DNA of 64,000 nt, taken from positions 9,491 through 73,490 of the forward strand of contig CAZCTC010000039.1 in the NCBI GenBank assembly GCA_964501335.1, read 5' to 3'. Both the position numbers and the translations under genes were made by a program. Below, piece by piece: positions 18,458 through 27,398 of the stretch; position 1 is the stretch's first letter; the number at the start of each line of letters is the position of its first letter. Under the pieces are notes generated by a model that was not told the origin of the DNA, searched no databases, and worked only from the letters and a program-made list of their open reading frames with translations. The stretch comes from CAZCTC01 sp964501335 (lineage in GTDB: Bacteria; Chloroflexota; Anaerolineae; B4-G1; SLSP01).

Positions 18458-19399
18458 TTAAACCTCAATTGAGACGATTTTGTCTACAACAAAATACCCA
18501 ATCGCAATCATCACCACCGAAATCCCCAACATAATCCACCCGCAGGGATCTCTAAACATACCATTCATATAGTCGGGATTGACAAAATAAATGAAAATCC
18601 CCAGGCCGAAGGGGAGCGCCGTAATAACGTAACCGGTAATGCGCCCCTGCGCCGTCATAACCTTAATTTCACCCTTGATACGTACCCGTTCACGAATCGT
18701 AAAACTGATGGCATCCAACACCTCGGCCAGATTACCACCCACTTCACGTTGCACACTCATTGCTGTAATGACCAGATCCAGGTCGCCACTGGGAATACGG
18801 CGCAACAAATTCAACATCGCCGACTCAAACGGCACCCCCAGCTGCATTTCCTTCACTACACGGCCAAATTCAACGCTGATCGGAGTCGGCATTTCACGAG
18901 AGATAACTTCCATGGCCTGCAAGGTACTGTACCCTGCGCGTAAAGAGTTCACCATCAGATTCAGGCCATCCCCCAGCTGGGAGTCAAAAGTCTTCAAACG
19001 CGCACTCTGCCGGGATCCCACGTAAATGCGGGGAGCAAATGCCCCCACCAGAATACCAATGGGTGACAGATAGGGCCGTTGAATAACCACAAAGAGCAAC
19101 ACTCCGATGACGGCAAACAAAACGCACATCATCACATACTCACCCACCGTGATCTTTAAATCAGCACGGGCCAGCTGAGTCGACATGTTTGGGAACAAAC
19201 CACGGCCGGCAATTGCCCGATTAACCGCAGAAGTCAGAGTCCGTTGTTCGTTTTTGGGTCGGACCTCCTTACGTTCGGTCGCCACCCCCACACGATCATC
19301 GACCAGATCTTGCCCTGCCGGTCGACCAAAAAAACCGATTAACACCGTCACCAGGCCTATTACAATCCCGACCCCTATGATGATAAATAATGGCGACAT
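18458..19399 (-). CDS. tadB: Tad pilus inner-membrane platform protein TadB
   Basis: The ATG at 19399, behind AAAGGCGG, gives 313 residues. An earlier in-frame start at 19534 would overlap tadA by more than 100 bp and was rejected. There is an N-terminal helix (PLFIIIGVGIVIGLVTVLIGFF), a pair near 95-130, and two at the C-terminus. The F domain shows LGDGLNLMVNSLRAGYSTLQ and VQREVGGNLAEVLDAISFTI. It pairs with TadC as the membrane platform of the Tad machine. It lies between tadA (22 bp upstream) and tadC in a tight minus-strand operon. Confidence 0.9.
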   Translation of the reverse strand: MSPLFIIIGVGIVIGLVTVLIGFFGRPAGQDLVDDRVGVATERKEVRPKNEQRTLTSAVNRAIAGRGLFPNMSTQLARADLKITVGEYVMMCVLFAVIGVLLFVVIQRPYLSPIGILVGAFAPRIYVGSRQSARLKTFDSQLGDGLNLMVNSLRAGYSTLQAMEVISREMPTPISVEFGRVVKEMQLGVPFESAMLNLLRRIPSGDLDLVITAMSVQREVGGNLAEVLDAISFTIRERVRIKGEIKVMTAQGRITGYVITALPFGLGIFIYFVNPDYMNGMFRDPCGWIMLGISVVMIAIGYFVVDKIVSIEV

Positions 19400-19421
19400 T
19401 CTGGCCCGCCTTTCTGTCTCG

Positions 19422-20834
19422 TTAGAAACGCCCGCGATCCCCAGCCCCGAAGATGGTGGCCGGGAGATGAATACCAGCCTCTTCAATACGATCCATAAAC
19501 TTCGGGCGAATCCCGGTTGGACGTAACTTGCCAATCACTTTACCGTTCTCAAAGCCTACCTGCTCGAACTTGAAAATATCGGCAGTTGTGATCACATCAC
19601 CTTCCATACCTTGAATTTCAGTGATCGTCACCACACGGCGAGAACCATCCCGCATACGCGAAAGCTGAACAATAACATCAATAGCCGAAGCTACCTGCTC
19701 ACGAATAGCACGATGCGGCAATTCCATACCGGACATCATAACCATAGTTTCCAAACGGGAAAGAGCATCACGAGTGTTGTTCGCATGCAACGTCGTCATA
19801 CTGCCATCATGGCCGGTATTCATGGCCTGCAACATGTCCAGCGATTCACCACCACGGCACTCCCCGACCACGATCCGATCGGGGCGCATCCGCAAGGCAT
19901 TGATCACCAGATCGCGAATCGTAATTTCACCTTTACCTTCAATATTCGGTGGGCGTGATTCCAGCGTCACAACATGTTCCTGCCGCAACTGCAATTCAGC
20001 AGCGTTTTCAATCGTCAGAATACGGTCGTCTCCAGGAATAAAACTGGACAACACGTTCAAGAAGGTGGTTTTTCCAGTCCCGGTCCCTCCAGAAACTACC
20101 ACATTCAAGCGAGAAACAACACAAGCCTTCATAAACTCAACTGATTCTTCAGTTACCGAACCATAACGGATCAGATCCTCTACCTGCAAAGGCTTCTTAA
20201 AAAACTTCCGGATGGTCAATGCCGCACCCACCAGCGAAATTGGTTGAATTACGGCATTCACACGAGACCCATCCTTAAGACGGGCATCAACGTAAGGCGT
20301 ACTTTCATCAATACGACGCCCTAACGGCGCCACAATCCGTTCGATAATCCGCATAAGGTGTTCATTGGATTCAAAGGAAATGTTAAGCCGTTCGATCTTC
20401 CCTTTGCGCTCCACAAAAATCTTCTTAGGACCGTTCACCATAATTTCGGTAATGGTATCGTCGGAAAGCAAAGGTTCCAAGGGGCCCAGCCCTAAGATTT
20501 CGGCCACAATTTGTTCAAACAGCCGTTCTTTTTCCACCCGGCTCAGTACAATCCGTTCCTCTTCCAAAATCGATTCATACATCTGGCGGATGGTCTGACG
20601 CACTTCCTCAGTTCTGGAAACATCCATCGCCGGGTCCAGATCGGCAATCAACCGATTTTGCACCCGAGTCTTAAGATCCACATAAGCATCCCGTGCTGGC
20701 GCGGCTACCGACCGGCGCTGCACATCTTCCCCGCCCCCACCCCCTTGGGGTTGCTGAGGTTGAGAAGGATTTTGCCCTCCGGATGTGGGTTTCTTAGCTG
20801 GTTCTTTGTTTTCGATCCGCCTCAATAACGACAT
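19422..20834 (-). CDS. tadA: Tad/CpaF-type pilus assembly ATPase
   Basis: A 470-residue secretion ATPase (CpaF/VirB11-like) that powers Flp pilus extension and probably retraction. A low-complexity Pro/Gln/Gly N-terminus (about 10-40) precedes the helical N-domain (about 60-150) and the RecA-like core. Walker A is GGTGTGKTTF at about 247-256. The Asp box and Walker B appear in RPDRIVVGECRGGE, followed by the His box MNTGHDGSMTTLHANN. All key residues are present. GAGGTGG precedes the ATG. It is third in the cpaB-cpaE-tadA-tadB-tadC operon. Confidence 0.93.
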   Translation of the reverse strand: MSLLRRIENKEPAKKPTSGGQNPSQPQQPQGGGGGEDVQRRSVAAPARDAYVDLKTRVQNRLIADLDPAMDVSRTEEVRQTIRQMYESILEEERIVLSRVEKERLFEQIVAEILGLGPLEPLLSDDTITEIMVNGPKKIFVERKGKIERLNISFESNEHLMRIIERIVAPLGRRIDESTPYVDARLKDGSRVNAVIQPISLVGAALTIRKFFKKPLQVEDLIRYGSVTEESVEFMKACVVSRLNVVVSGGTGTGKTTFLNVLSSFIPGDDRILTIENAAELQLRQEHVVTLESRPPNIEGKGEITIRDLVINALRMRPDRIVVGECRGGESLDMLQAMNTGHDGSMTTLHANNTRDALSRLETMVMMSGMELPHRAIREQVASAIDVIVQLSRMRDGSRRVVTITEIQGMEGDVITTADIFKFEQVGFENGKVIGKLRPTGIRPKFMDRIEEAGIHLPATIFGAGDRGRF

Positions 20835-20870
20835 GGTAGATCCACCTCACTGCTCAAACTTAAACTAGGG

Positions 20871-22166
20871 CTACAATAGCCGCCCGCCCCGCTTCTGCGG
20901 TTCTTCCATCATCAGATCCTCGGGGTCCTTCAACCGTTCCACCACCTGTTGTCCCAAAGTTCCAAAAGCCTGACCGATCGGCGTCCGGGCATTTTGCGAC
21001 TGAGGAGAAACAATCGGTACCCCATAATTAGCAGCTTTCAAAGCCGTACGTTCGTCCAAAGGAATATGAACCATGGCCGGCATCACAGCTTTTTCAACTG
21101 CCCCAGGTTCAATTCCAGTCAACTTCACATCCACCCCATTGATCACCAACCCTACCTTCTGAACCTGGAAACCGATTTTGTTCAACAAAGAGGCAAAGAG
21201 ACGAACGCCTCGAATTTCAGGAATGATAGGGCGGGTCACCAACAACAACAAATCCGTCACATCTAACGCGGCCAAAACTGAATCATCGACCAGATGGCTG
21301 GTATCAACAATCACATAGTCGAAATGGTTTCGCACAAAATCCAAAATCAACTTCAATCGACGATTAGCTCCCGTTTCCTCTTCTATTCCCTCTTCACGGA
21401 AAATCTCCGCATCCTCAGGCGTCGGCGGTGCCGCCAACACCTTCAGTCCGGAAGGATGGGAAACAACAATCGTATTTAACAGATCAGTATCCAATTCATG
21501 GACACGTGGAGCCAGATCGATCAAGGTACGAGTCGCCTGCAACTTCATAAAAGTTGTCACATCCCCGAATTGCAAACTGGCATCAATCAAGCAAATCTTT
21601 GTATCTGTCCCTAACAAGGTCTGCATAACCAGGGCCAGATTAACCGCTATGGTAGTACAGCCAGTTCCGCCTTTAGGACTGAAAATAGTGATCAACTTAC
21701 CACGCTTGGGGGGGGCGACGGGCACCCCTTTCACTCCCGGCATCGCAGCCGTCTGCGCACCCGCAGCAGGTGCCATCCCCGGACGAGGACCAACTTTATA
21801 AATCCGATGAATTGTATCGATCAATTCATCGGCGCTGGGGGGTTTGGTCAAATAATCGCGAGCCCCGGCCATCATGGCCTTGCGCATATAATCCATATCA
21901 CCCTGCACCGACAGCATAACGACCTGAGCCCCTGGATGAACTTCCAACAACTTGGCCGTCGCCGCTATTCCATCCATCCCGGGAAGGTTGATATCCATCA
22001 AAACCACGTCGGGCAGGGATTGACCACCTAACTTAACAGCATCTTCGCCGCTGGCAGCCATGGCTACCACTTCAATGTCGGAATCAAACGAAAGCAACTT
22101 GCGCAGCTGTTCGCGAGTTTCCGCGATGTCATCCACAATCATGACGCGAATTTTCGTACCAGCCAT
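20871..22166 (-). CDS. cpaE: Receiver-MinD/ParA ATPase fusion (CpaE/TadZ-type pilus localisation protein)
   Basis: The protein has 431 residues. Residues 1-125 form a response-regulator receiver domain with an apparently intact acidic pocket and acceptor Asp58 (VVLMDINLPGMDG), Thr/Ser at LSVQ and Lys in LTKPPS. A flexible Ala/Pro linker is followed by a MinD-like ATPase with deviant Walker A (FSPKGGTGCTTIAVNLA) and YVIVDTSHLVDD. CpaE/TadZ proteins position the Tad machine at a pole. In many relatives the receiver is degenerate; here the phosphorylation site looks usable, so kinase control is possible. It lies between cpaB and tadA. Confidence 0.9.
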   Translation of the reverse strand: MAGTKIRVMIVDDIAETREQLRKLLSFDSDIEVVAMAASGEDAVKLGGQSLPDVVLMDINLPGMDGIAATAKLLEVHPGAQVVMLSVQGDMDYMRKAMMAGARDYLTKPPSADELIDTIHRIYKVGPRPGMAPAAGAQTAAMPGVKGVPVAPPKRGKLITIFSPKGGTGCTTIAVNLALVMQTLLGTDTKICLIDASLQFGDVTTFMKLQATRTLIDLAPRVHELDTDLLNTIVVSHPSGLKVLAAPPTPEDAEIFREEGIEEETGANRRLKLILDFVRNHFDYVIVDTSHLVDDSVLAALDVTDLLLLVTRPIIPEIRGVRLFASLLNKIGFQVQKVGLVINGVDVKLTGIEPGAVEKAVMPAMVHIPLDERTALKAANYGVPIVSPQSQNARTPIGQAFGTLGQQVVERLKDPEDLMMEEPQKRGGRLL

Positions 22167-22175
22167 AATATCTTC

Positions 22176-23300
22176 TTACTCCTGAGGGGTAGCAGCCGGA
22201 ACTACCGTTATTATCAAGATTTTCTGCACCTCAACCGGAGCAACCGGCAAATCAGAAGGCGTGTTCGGAATCTGATAGCGATCCAACACATAGCGCAACC
22301 ATACGGGATCGGTCAAAACCTGCTCTGTATCTCCTGCCGGGCGTAAAACCAGATCCAGGTCGGCACCCATTTCCATCAAATACTTCAACACAAGCGCATC
22401 CTGGCGATTGACCAGCAGCGTCACCGGTTCAATAATCCCGCGGGGCAAAGCCGTCGGCTCCGGCGTCGCCTGAGCCACAAAAGCGCCGGCCCCGGCCAGC
22501 TGATCCCCGGTTGGTGTCCCATCAATCGGCAGTGTATTCTGAGTTATCTGAGCAGGTTGCACTACGGTACCGCTGGTATCATTTATAGAAGCTTCGTCCA
22601 GGTTCTGCCAGATCCCCACATGCCATACAATTGCATCCTGCACGGTCAGCTGCACCACAAGCATGGGCAACAATTCACCCGTCGGATAGATCAAAATAGG
22701 CATTCCATTGGGGGCAGTTTCAAACCGACCAAAATTGCCGGTAACCGAGGCCTCATTTTCAGCCCCGGTAGGAATGGACATAAAACTATCGGGCAACCTG
22801 GACTGGAAGTCCGGGTCGACCGGGGCCAGTTTGATAGCAGCCAAAACATCGACATGATCCCCTTCTTTAATAGCCCAGGCTACCCCGCCTTGTAAATCCA
22901 TGGGAATAGCATAAGCCACCAAGCCCTGAGGAAAAAGCGTCGGCCCGGAAGATGTAACCATACCGGGCAACATAGGAGTGCCTCGCGCGATGTCCGCCCG
23001 CGCAAACTTGCCTTCCAACGATTCCATGGAAGTTAAAGCCCCGTTGGGAACCTCAGACTCGTTCTTTTCGACGAACGTTAAGGCGCCGTTATCAAGCGTA
23101 ATTCGCATCCCGCGAGGAATATCCTGAGCCGCAACCACAATCTTCATTGTGGGGATTTCAGTTTCAGTCACTTCCACTTCGGCGGGCTCACCCCCCAGGG
23201 ACAAATCCCCCATACTGCTTAGTACAAAAGCACCAAGACCAACAATGAGCATAACTATTAAAATGATGACTCCAGCAACTATTACTCCCCGGTTACGCAT
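22176..23300 (-). CDS. cpaB: CpaB/RcpC-like SAF-domain pilus assembly protein
   Basis: A 374-residue protein with one N-terminal membrane anchor (VIVAGVIILIVMLIVGLGAFVLSS, quoted in part here as about residues 7-30), a SAF domain (about 45-115, VVAAQDIPRGMRITLDNG) and an RcpC-type domain after it. In double-membrane bacteria CpaB works with the secretin; no secretin gene is present here, which suits a cell with one membrane. It is the first gene of the operon. CTAAGGAGG precedes the ATG, and a good promoter lies 64 bp further upstream. Confidence 0.85.
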   Translation of the reverse strand: MRNRGVIVAGVIILIVMLIVGLGAFVLSSMGDLSLGGEPAEVEVTETEIPTMKIVVAAQDIPRGMRITLDNGALTFVEKNESEVPNGALTSMESLEGKFARADIARGTPMLPGMVTSSGPTLFPQGLVAYAIPMDLQGGVAWAIKEGDHVDVLAAIKLAPVDPDFQSRLPDSFMSIPTGAENEASVTGNFGRFETAPNGMPILIYPTGELLPMLVVQLTVQDAIVWHVGIWQNLDEASINDTSGTVVQPAQITQNTLPIDGTPTGDQLAGAGAFVAQATPEPTALPRGIIEPVTLLVNRQDALVLKYLMEMGADLDLVLRPAGDTEQVLTDPVWLRYVLDRYQIPNTPSDLPVAPVEVQKILIITVVPAATPQE

Positions 23301-23650
23301 TCAGTGTCCTCCTTAGAGAGAGTCGATAAGTGGGTATCCCCTGCTATACTACGGCTATTTTCTAGGATACTTCCAAGCGAGGAGAAAGTCAAGCGAGCTT
23401 GATTTTTAAACGTGGATCTCCGTTGCTTAGATTAAGTTTAACATCTTCTAACGTCCTGTCAATAGAAACCGTTTGTATTTCAAAAAATTTACCCCAGAGG
23501 AAACCTTCCCTATCTACCTCGAATAGTTATCGGTTAGATTTTTAATTTATATCTGCGCTTTAGAAAAACTGGAAATAGGGAAGAATAGAAGGTCACACAA
23601 ACTTCCATTCTTCCATCTCCCTGACGTAGCGTCGCGAATTAAAAATTGGC
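23301..23650. other. Intergenic region upstream of the Tad operon
   Basis: This 350-bp AT-rich gap lies between the isomerase gene and cpaB, both on the minus strand. It holds the Tad promoter and, at 23581-23614, a 12-bp imperfect inverted repeat (GAAGAATAGAAG / CTTCCATTCTTC) that may end the upstream transcript. A pyrimidine-rich stretch follows at about 23600-23625. No open frame for a Flp pilin was found here on either strand. Confidence 0.6.
23364..23392 (-). promoter_or_regulatory. Predicted sigma-70-type promoter of the Tad operon
   Basis: On the minus strand TTGACT (23387-23392) and TATCCT (23364-23369) are 17 bp apart. The start codon of cpaB is 64 bp further on. The match to the consensus and the spacing are good; there is no experimental support. 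Confidence 0.6.
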
Positions 23651-24721
23651 TCAGGCGGTACGTTCCAGCTGCTTCTTTAAATAAGTGATATTATCCACCG
23701 GGCTGGGATCAACCTGATTCAACGCCGCCACATAATAGGAAATAAAATCTCCCACATGGATAAGCGTCAACATCTGAGCCAGCGCACTCTCCCCCTCACC
23801 ATACATCGGATACAGGGCCACTTTGTTCTGTGCCAGCAATTCCCCGGTCACATCCCAACGCATCTGGACCCGCGAATGATCCAACGGCGAGCGCAAGAAA
23901 AAGACCCCCAGTTGCGGCACCAGTGCTCCCGGCAGCCCCAAGCCGACCACAGCATTGTGGTTCAATTCCGGCATCTCATCCCAGGAAGCCCATTCCTTAG
24001 AATTTTCATTGAATTGCCCCTTCCACCGCCGGGCTACAGGAGCCAGGAATCCGGCACCAAAGATCACGGGAAGTTTGCCCTCCAAAGCTTCGGCCATCTG
24101 CTTGGCCAGGTTCTTCTCCGTGGGAGACTCCGGCAACAACCCGACCTGCAAATGCTCCAAAGCCTGCGCTGCCAGTTCTAAGGTTTCCGCAGCATCCGCA
24201 TAAATTCCCAACCGACAAATCAATCCCAACAACAATGCAAAAGAATACCCTACAGCGGCGCGCGGAGTCGATTTGTAGCTGAACCGCCAGACTGGAGCAC
24301 CGGCAGCCTCAGCCATCGCCGCCAGCTTCCCCCCGCCTGTAATCGCCAGCAACCGGGTTCCGCGTTCCTGAGCCTCAGCAAAGGCGCTCAATGTCTCTTC
24401 GGTATTCCCGGAATAGCTGGAAGCCACGACCAGAGTATCCGCACCAGCGACGGAGGTCGGCAATTCATAGCCCCGCACCAGTTCCACCGGGACCCGTCCC
24501 CCATGGGCCAACAACCCGATCAACAAATCAGCACCGATGGCTGATCCCCCCATCCCTGTGATTACAACCCGCCGCACATCCCGATAAGTATCGGGCAACG
24601 GTGCGGCCTGAGCAATCTTCCAGGCATTGCGAACCTGTTGCGGTAAATCCCGAATGGTTCCCAGCATTCCATCTGGATCAAACGCAGGGTAAAACGCCAA
24701 ATCGTCTAACTTAGCCCCCAT
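23651..24721 (-). CDS. Bifunctional phosphoglucose/phosphomannose isomerase
   Basis: A 356-residue SIS-domain enzyme of the PGI/PMI family, which interconverts glucose-6-phosphate and mannose-6-phosphate with fructose-6-phosphate. The first SIS domain has VVITGMGGSAIGADLL and VVASSYSGNTEETLSAF. The second holds the family's His in MPELNHNAVVGLG. The length is typical for the bifunctional form and shorter than classical PGI. It begins at an ATG with GGAGG 10 bp upstream, 19 bp after rsmI's stop on the same strand, so rsmI and this gene may be cotranscribed. It links sugar import and polysaccharide precursor supply. Confidence 0.88.
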   Translation of the reverse strand: MGAKLDDLAFYPAFDPDGMLGTIRDLPQQVRNAWKIAQAAPLPDTYRDVRRVVITGMGGSAIGADLLIGLLAHGGRVPVELVRGYELPTSVAGADTLVVASSYSGNTEETLSAFAEAQERGTRLLAITGGGKLAAMAEAAGAPVWRFSYKSTPRAAVGYSFALLLGLICRLGIYADAAETLELAAQALEHLQVGLLPESPTEKNLAKQMAEALEGKLPVIFGAGFLAPVARRWKGQFNENSKEWASWDEMPELNHNAVVGLGLPGALVPQLGVFFLRSPLDHSRVQMRWDVTGELLAQNKVALYPMYGEGESALAQMLTLIHVGDFISYYVAALNQVDPSPVDNITYLKKQLERTA

Positions 24722-24739
24722 CTTGCCTTACCTCCGAAT

Positions 24740-25579
24740 TTATTGATTGTCGCCCGGCCGCGGCGATTCCGGATCAGCCAGGTCATACACATCCCGCCGT
24801 GACCATCCCGAAAGGGCAGCCACATCCCGCGCCGCTTGCGAACGGCTCATGCCCTCAGCCAATCGTTCTGCCAGGGCTTCTTGAACCGCACCGGCTTCCC
24901 AACGTACAGCCGCCGGTGCGCCGCCTACCACCACGGTATATTCCCCGCGCGGGGAATGTTCCTCCAAATAAACAAAAGCTTCCCGTAACGGTCCCCGCCA
25001 GACCTCTTCATACATCTTGGTCAATTCCCGACACAAAGCCACCGGTCGATCTCCCAAAATTTCAAAAAGATCTTTCAGCGTGGCAATCAAACGATGGGGA
25101 GCCTCATAAAAAACCAGCGTTGCCCGCACCCCCGCCACTTCTGCCACCATAGAACGCCGTTCTTCTGTTTTACGGGAAAGAAAACCTAAAAAGACAAACC
25201 GATCCGTCGGCAACCCCGACAGTACTAAAGCGGCCGTATGAGCCGAAGGTCCCGGCACTACCGATATGGGAATTCCCTGCGCAATCGCTTCCCGCACCAG
25301 CGGATATCCCGGATCGGAAATCGCCGGCATGCCGGCTTCAGAAATCAGCGCCACATCCCCCCGATCCAGGGCGCCGAGAATCTGACCAGCTTTTTGCCGC
25401 TCATTCCCTTCAAAATAAGAGGTCACCGGCGTATGAATCCGGAAATGATCCAGTAAAATTCGGGCCTTGCGCGTGTCCTCGGTAGCAATCAAGGTTACTT
25501 CTTGCAAAACTCGCAAGGCTCGGGGAGAAATATCTTCTAAATTTCCGATCGGCGTTCCGACTATATAAAGGATTCCCAT
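24740..25579 (-). CDS. rsmI: 16S rRNA 2'-O-ribose C1402 methyltransferase
   Basis: A 279-residue tetrapyrrole-methylase-fold enzyme that methylates the ribose of C1402 in the ribosomal decoding centre using S-adenosylmethionine. Signature segments are GTPIGNLEDISPRALR near the N-terminus, ATEDTRKARILL, GMPAISDPGYPLV and VVPGPSAHTAALVLSGL. The C-terminal helical part (LAEGMSRSQAARDVAALSGW) is the family's usual small domain. The ATG at 25579 is chosen; a GTG six bases earlier is possible and neither has a strong ribosome-binding site. It follows the Thr/Pro-rich protein gene by about 10 bp. Confidence 0.93.
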   Translation of the reverse strand: MGILYIVGTPIGNLEDISPRALRVLQEVTLIATEDTRKARILLDHFRIHTPVTSYFEGNERQKAGQILGALDRGDVALISEAGMPAISDPGYPLVREAIAQGIPISVVPGPSAHTAALVLSGLPTDRFVFLGFLSRKTEERRSMVAEVAGVRATLVFYEAPHRLIATLKDLFEILGDRPVALCRELTKMYEEVWRGPLREAFVYLEEHSPRGEYTVVVGGAPAAVRWEAGAVQEALAERLAEGMSRSQAARDVAALSGWSRRDVYDLADPESPRPGDNQ

Positions 25580-25588
25580 ACTCACATC

Positions 25589-26308
25589 TTAATGGTTTTT
25601 AATGAATACCACAGAGGCCAGAGACTTGCTGCAAAGCGCCTCGAAATTCAGCGTAATCTTGGGAGAAATCGGCTGCGGGTTACTGCTGTTCTTATCATGG
25701 AGTTGAACCTGATAGATCCCCTGAGCATCAATGGGATGATCGTTGAAGAACTGCTCCCACCCGGCAACCCCGTAACGGGTATTGGAACCGGACAAGATAA
25801 CTACATCAATTCCCCCACCCCACACGTGAATGGGATAATCCGCTAACGGCTTTCCATCCAAATCCTGGACAATCCCGCCCACCCCGGCCCAGTTACATCC
25901 ATAATAGGGTGTCTCATAAGAAACCGCAGCCGTAAAGGCATAAGGAGATCGGGTAACCAGGGGCGTTGGCGTAGGCGTAGAGGTCCGGGTCGGAAAAACA
26001 CGGGTCGGTCCGGGAGTTGGGGTTACCGTAGGCGTAAACGAAGGCGCCAGGGTTGGACGCGGCGTAAAGGTCGGTGTCGGAGTCCAGGTAGGCGGCATAA
26101 CCGGTCCGCTCGGAGTTGGCGTGACCACCTCCCCCGCCACTTCCTCAGGCCCCGGCAACACCAACAAAGTGATCGGAGTTGGCGGCGGAAAAGGATTAAT
26201 GGGCAAATAAGGATTGATTGCTAAAGCCGTATAACATCCTATGGTAAGGATGGTCAATCCCAGCATCATAATCGATAAAATATCAAAAAATCGCCCGCCC
26301 TTACCCAT
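25589..26308 (-). CDS. Membrane-anchored protein with Thr/Pro linker, unknown function
   Basis: The protein has 239 residues. One N-terminal membrane helix (about 10-32, LSIMMLGLTILTIGCYTALA) is followed by a 75-residue Thr/Pro-rich linker (TPTWTPTPTFTPRPT-like) and a C-terminal beta-rich domain (about 130-239). That domain has two cysteines (YGCNWAGVGG and ALCSKSL) which could pair outside the cell. The segment GGIVQDLDGKPLADYPIHVWGG resembles a carboxypeptidase-regulatory or transthyretin-like repeat. Thr/Pro linkers of this kind are very common in Anaerolineae exported proteins. A good GGAGG precedes the ATG. It probably follows the PPIase gene in one transcript. Confidence 0.65.
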   Translation of the reverse strand: MGKGGRFFDILSIMMLGLTILTIGCYTALAINPYLPINPFPPPTPITLLVLPGPEEVAGEVVTPTPSGPVMPPTWTPTPTFTPRPTLAPSFTPTVTPTPGPTRVFPTRTSTPTPTPLVTRSPYAFTAAVSYETPYYGCNWAGVGGIVQDLDGKPLADYPIHVWGGGIDVVILSGSNTRYGVAGWEQFFNDHPIDAQGIYQVQLHDKNSSNPQPISPKITLNFEALCSKSLASVVFIKNH

Positions 26309-26316
26309 ACATCCTC

Positions 26317-27255
26317 CTATGGCCCTGGCGTAACATAGCGTTGAATATCAGCTTGAGTCCGCAGGGTTTCCCGCCACAGTCGTTCCGCTTTATCCCATAA
26401 GAAATGCAGATTTTCCTGGCTGGTCTCCATATCCGGGAATCGTTCAACCAACTGCACAACATGATATCCTAACTCGCTTTGAACCGGCCCCCCAAACTGC
26501 CCCGGCTGTAAAGAAAAAAGCATGGTTTCAACTTCGGATGCGGTCAAAACTCCACGCGGAAAGGTCCCTAAATCCCCGCCCAGTTCCCGAGTGCTGGCAT
26601 CCAGAGAATAGGTCCGGGCCAATTGAGCAAAATCTCCGCCCGCCTGCAATTGAGAGAAAATCTGTTGAGCATCCGCCTCACTCCGCACCAAAATATGGCG
26701 AGCGTGAATATGCTCGGCTCGCGCGGGCACCTGCGCAACCACCTGCGAGACCATGCGCGAAACCCGCATCTCCTGCTTCAACCGTTCGCGCATCTGCTCC
26801 ACCGTCATCCCTTCATCCTGAAGCCGCTGATTGAAAGCCTCCTGACCGACTTCCTGAATCAACGAATTGACGACTGCATCCACATCCACATCGCTCACCG
26901 TAATCCCGGCCTTCGTCGCCTCCGCATCGATCAATACCTGATCGATCAACCAATCCAATACCTGCTGTCGCCCCTGAGCCAGCGCGGCCTGCATCTCAGG
27001 GGAATTGGGATCCTGGCCATTCGTCGCCAGCGAAGCCTCATAACGGGAAACTTCCTGCTCATATTGACTCATGGGAATCGCAACTCCATTGACCCGGGCC
27101 GCCAACAACACAACTGTGGGTGTAGGATTGCCTGAGGTAGCATTACCCGTAGCCGGAGCAACGGAAGTAGCAGGGATTGTCGGAGTTGCCGTACAGGCCG
27201 TCATCAACAACAAGCCCACCAGGGCCCCCCCGATCAGGTTATCGATTGATTTCAT
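26317..27255 (-). CDS. PrsA/SurA-like peptidyl-prolyl isomerase lipoprotein
   Basis: The ATG at 27255 follows CGAGGAGG; the longer frame from 27294 lacks such a site. The 312-residue product has a lipoprotein signal ending LLMTAC, then a Thr/Pro-rich spacer. A SurA-type N-domain (about 50-170, VNGVAIPMSQYEQEVSRYE) precedes a parvulin domain (about 185-280) with HARHILVRSEADAQQIFSQL, GGDLGTFPRG and ELGYHVVQL. Such proteins help secreted proteins fold on the outer face of the membrane. It lies 8 bp before the next gene. Its promoter overlaps the divergent GNAT promoter. Confidence 0.85.
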   Translation of the reverse strand: MKSIDNLIGGALVGLLLMTACTATPTIPATSVAPATGNATSGNPTPTVVLLAARVNGVAIPMSQYEQEVSRYEASLATNGQDPNSPEMQAALAQGRQQVLDWLIDQVLIDAEATKAGITVSDVDVDAVVNSLIQEVGQEAFNQRLQDEGMTVEQMRERLKQEMRVSRMVSQVVAQVPARAEHIHARHILVRSEADAQQIFSQLQAGGDFAQLARTYSLDASTRELGGDLGTFPRGVLTASEVETMLFSLQPGQFGGPVQSELGYHVVQLVERFPDMETSQENLHFLWDKAERLWRETLRTQADIQRYVTPGP

Positions 27256-27302
27256 CCTTACCTCCTCGTACATCGGACCCCTCACGGGCCCCACCGCCCC
27301 CC

Positions 27303-27330
27303 ATTATAGCTGAGGCGTAGGTTTGTGCAA
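27303..27330 (-). promoter_or_regulatory. Predicted promoter of the PPIase gene
   Basis: On the minus strand TTGCAC (27325-27330) and TATAAT (27303-27308) are 16 bp apart, 48 bp before the ATG at 27255. Its -35 box overlaps the -35 box of the divergent promoter for the GNAT gene. Confidence 0.6.
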
Positions 27331-27351
27331 TATTACGCTTTTAGTTACAAT
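27323..27351 (+). promoter_or_regulatory. Predicted promoter of the GNAT gene
   Basis: TTGTGC (27323-27328) and TACAAT (27346-27351) are 17 bp apart, 47 bp before the ATG at 27399. The -35 element shares four bases with the opposing promoter's -35 element, so the two cannot be occupied at once. Confidence 0.55.
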
Positions 27352-27398
27352 GGGAACACATTCCCTTTTAAAGGAAAGAACTGAGAGAGGGGGATAGA

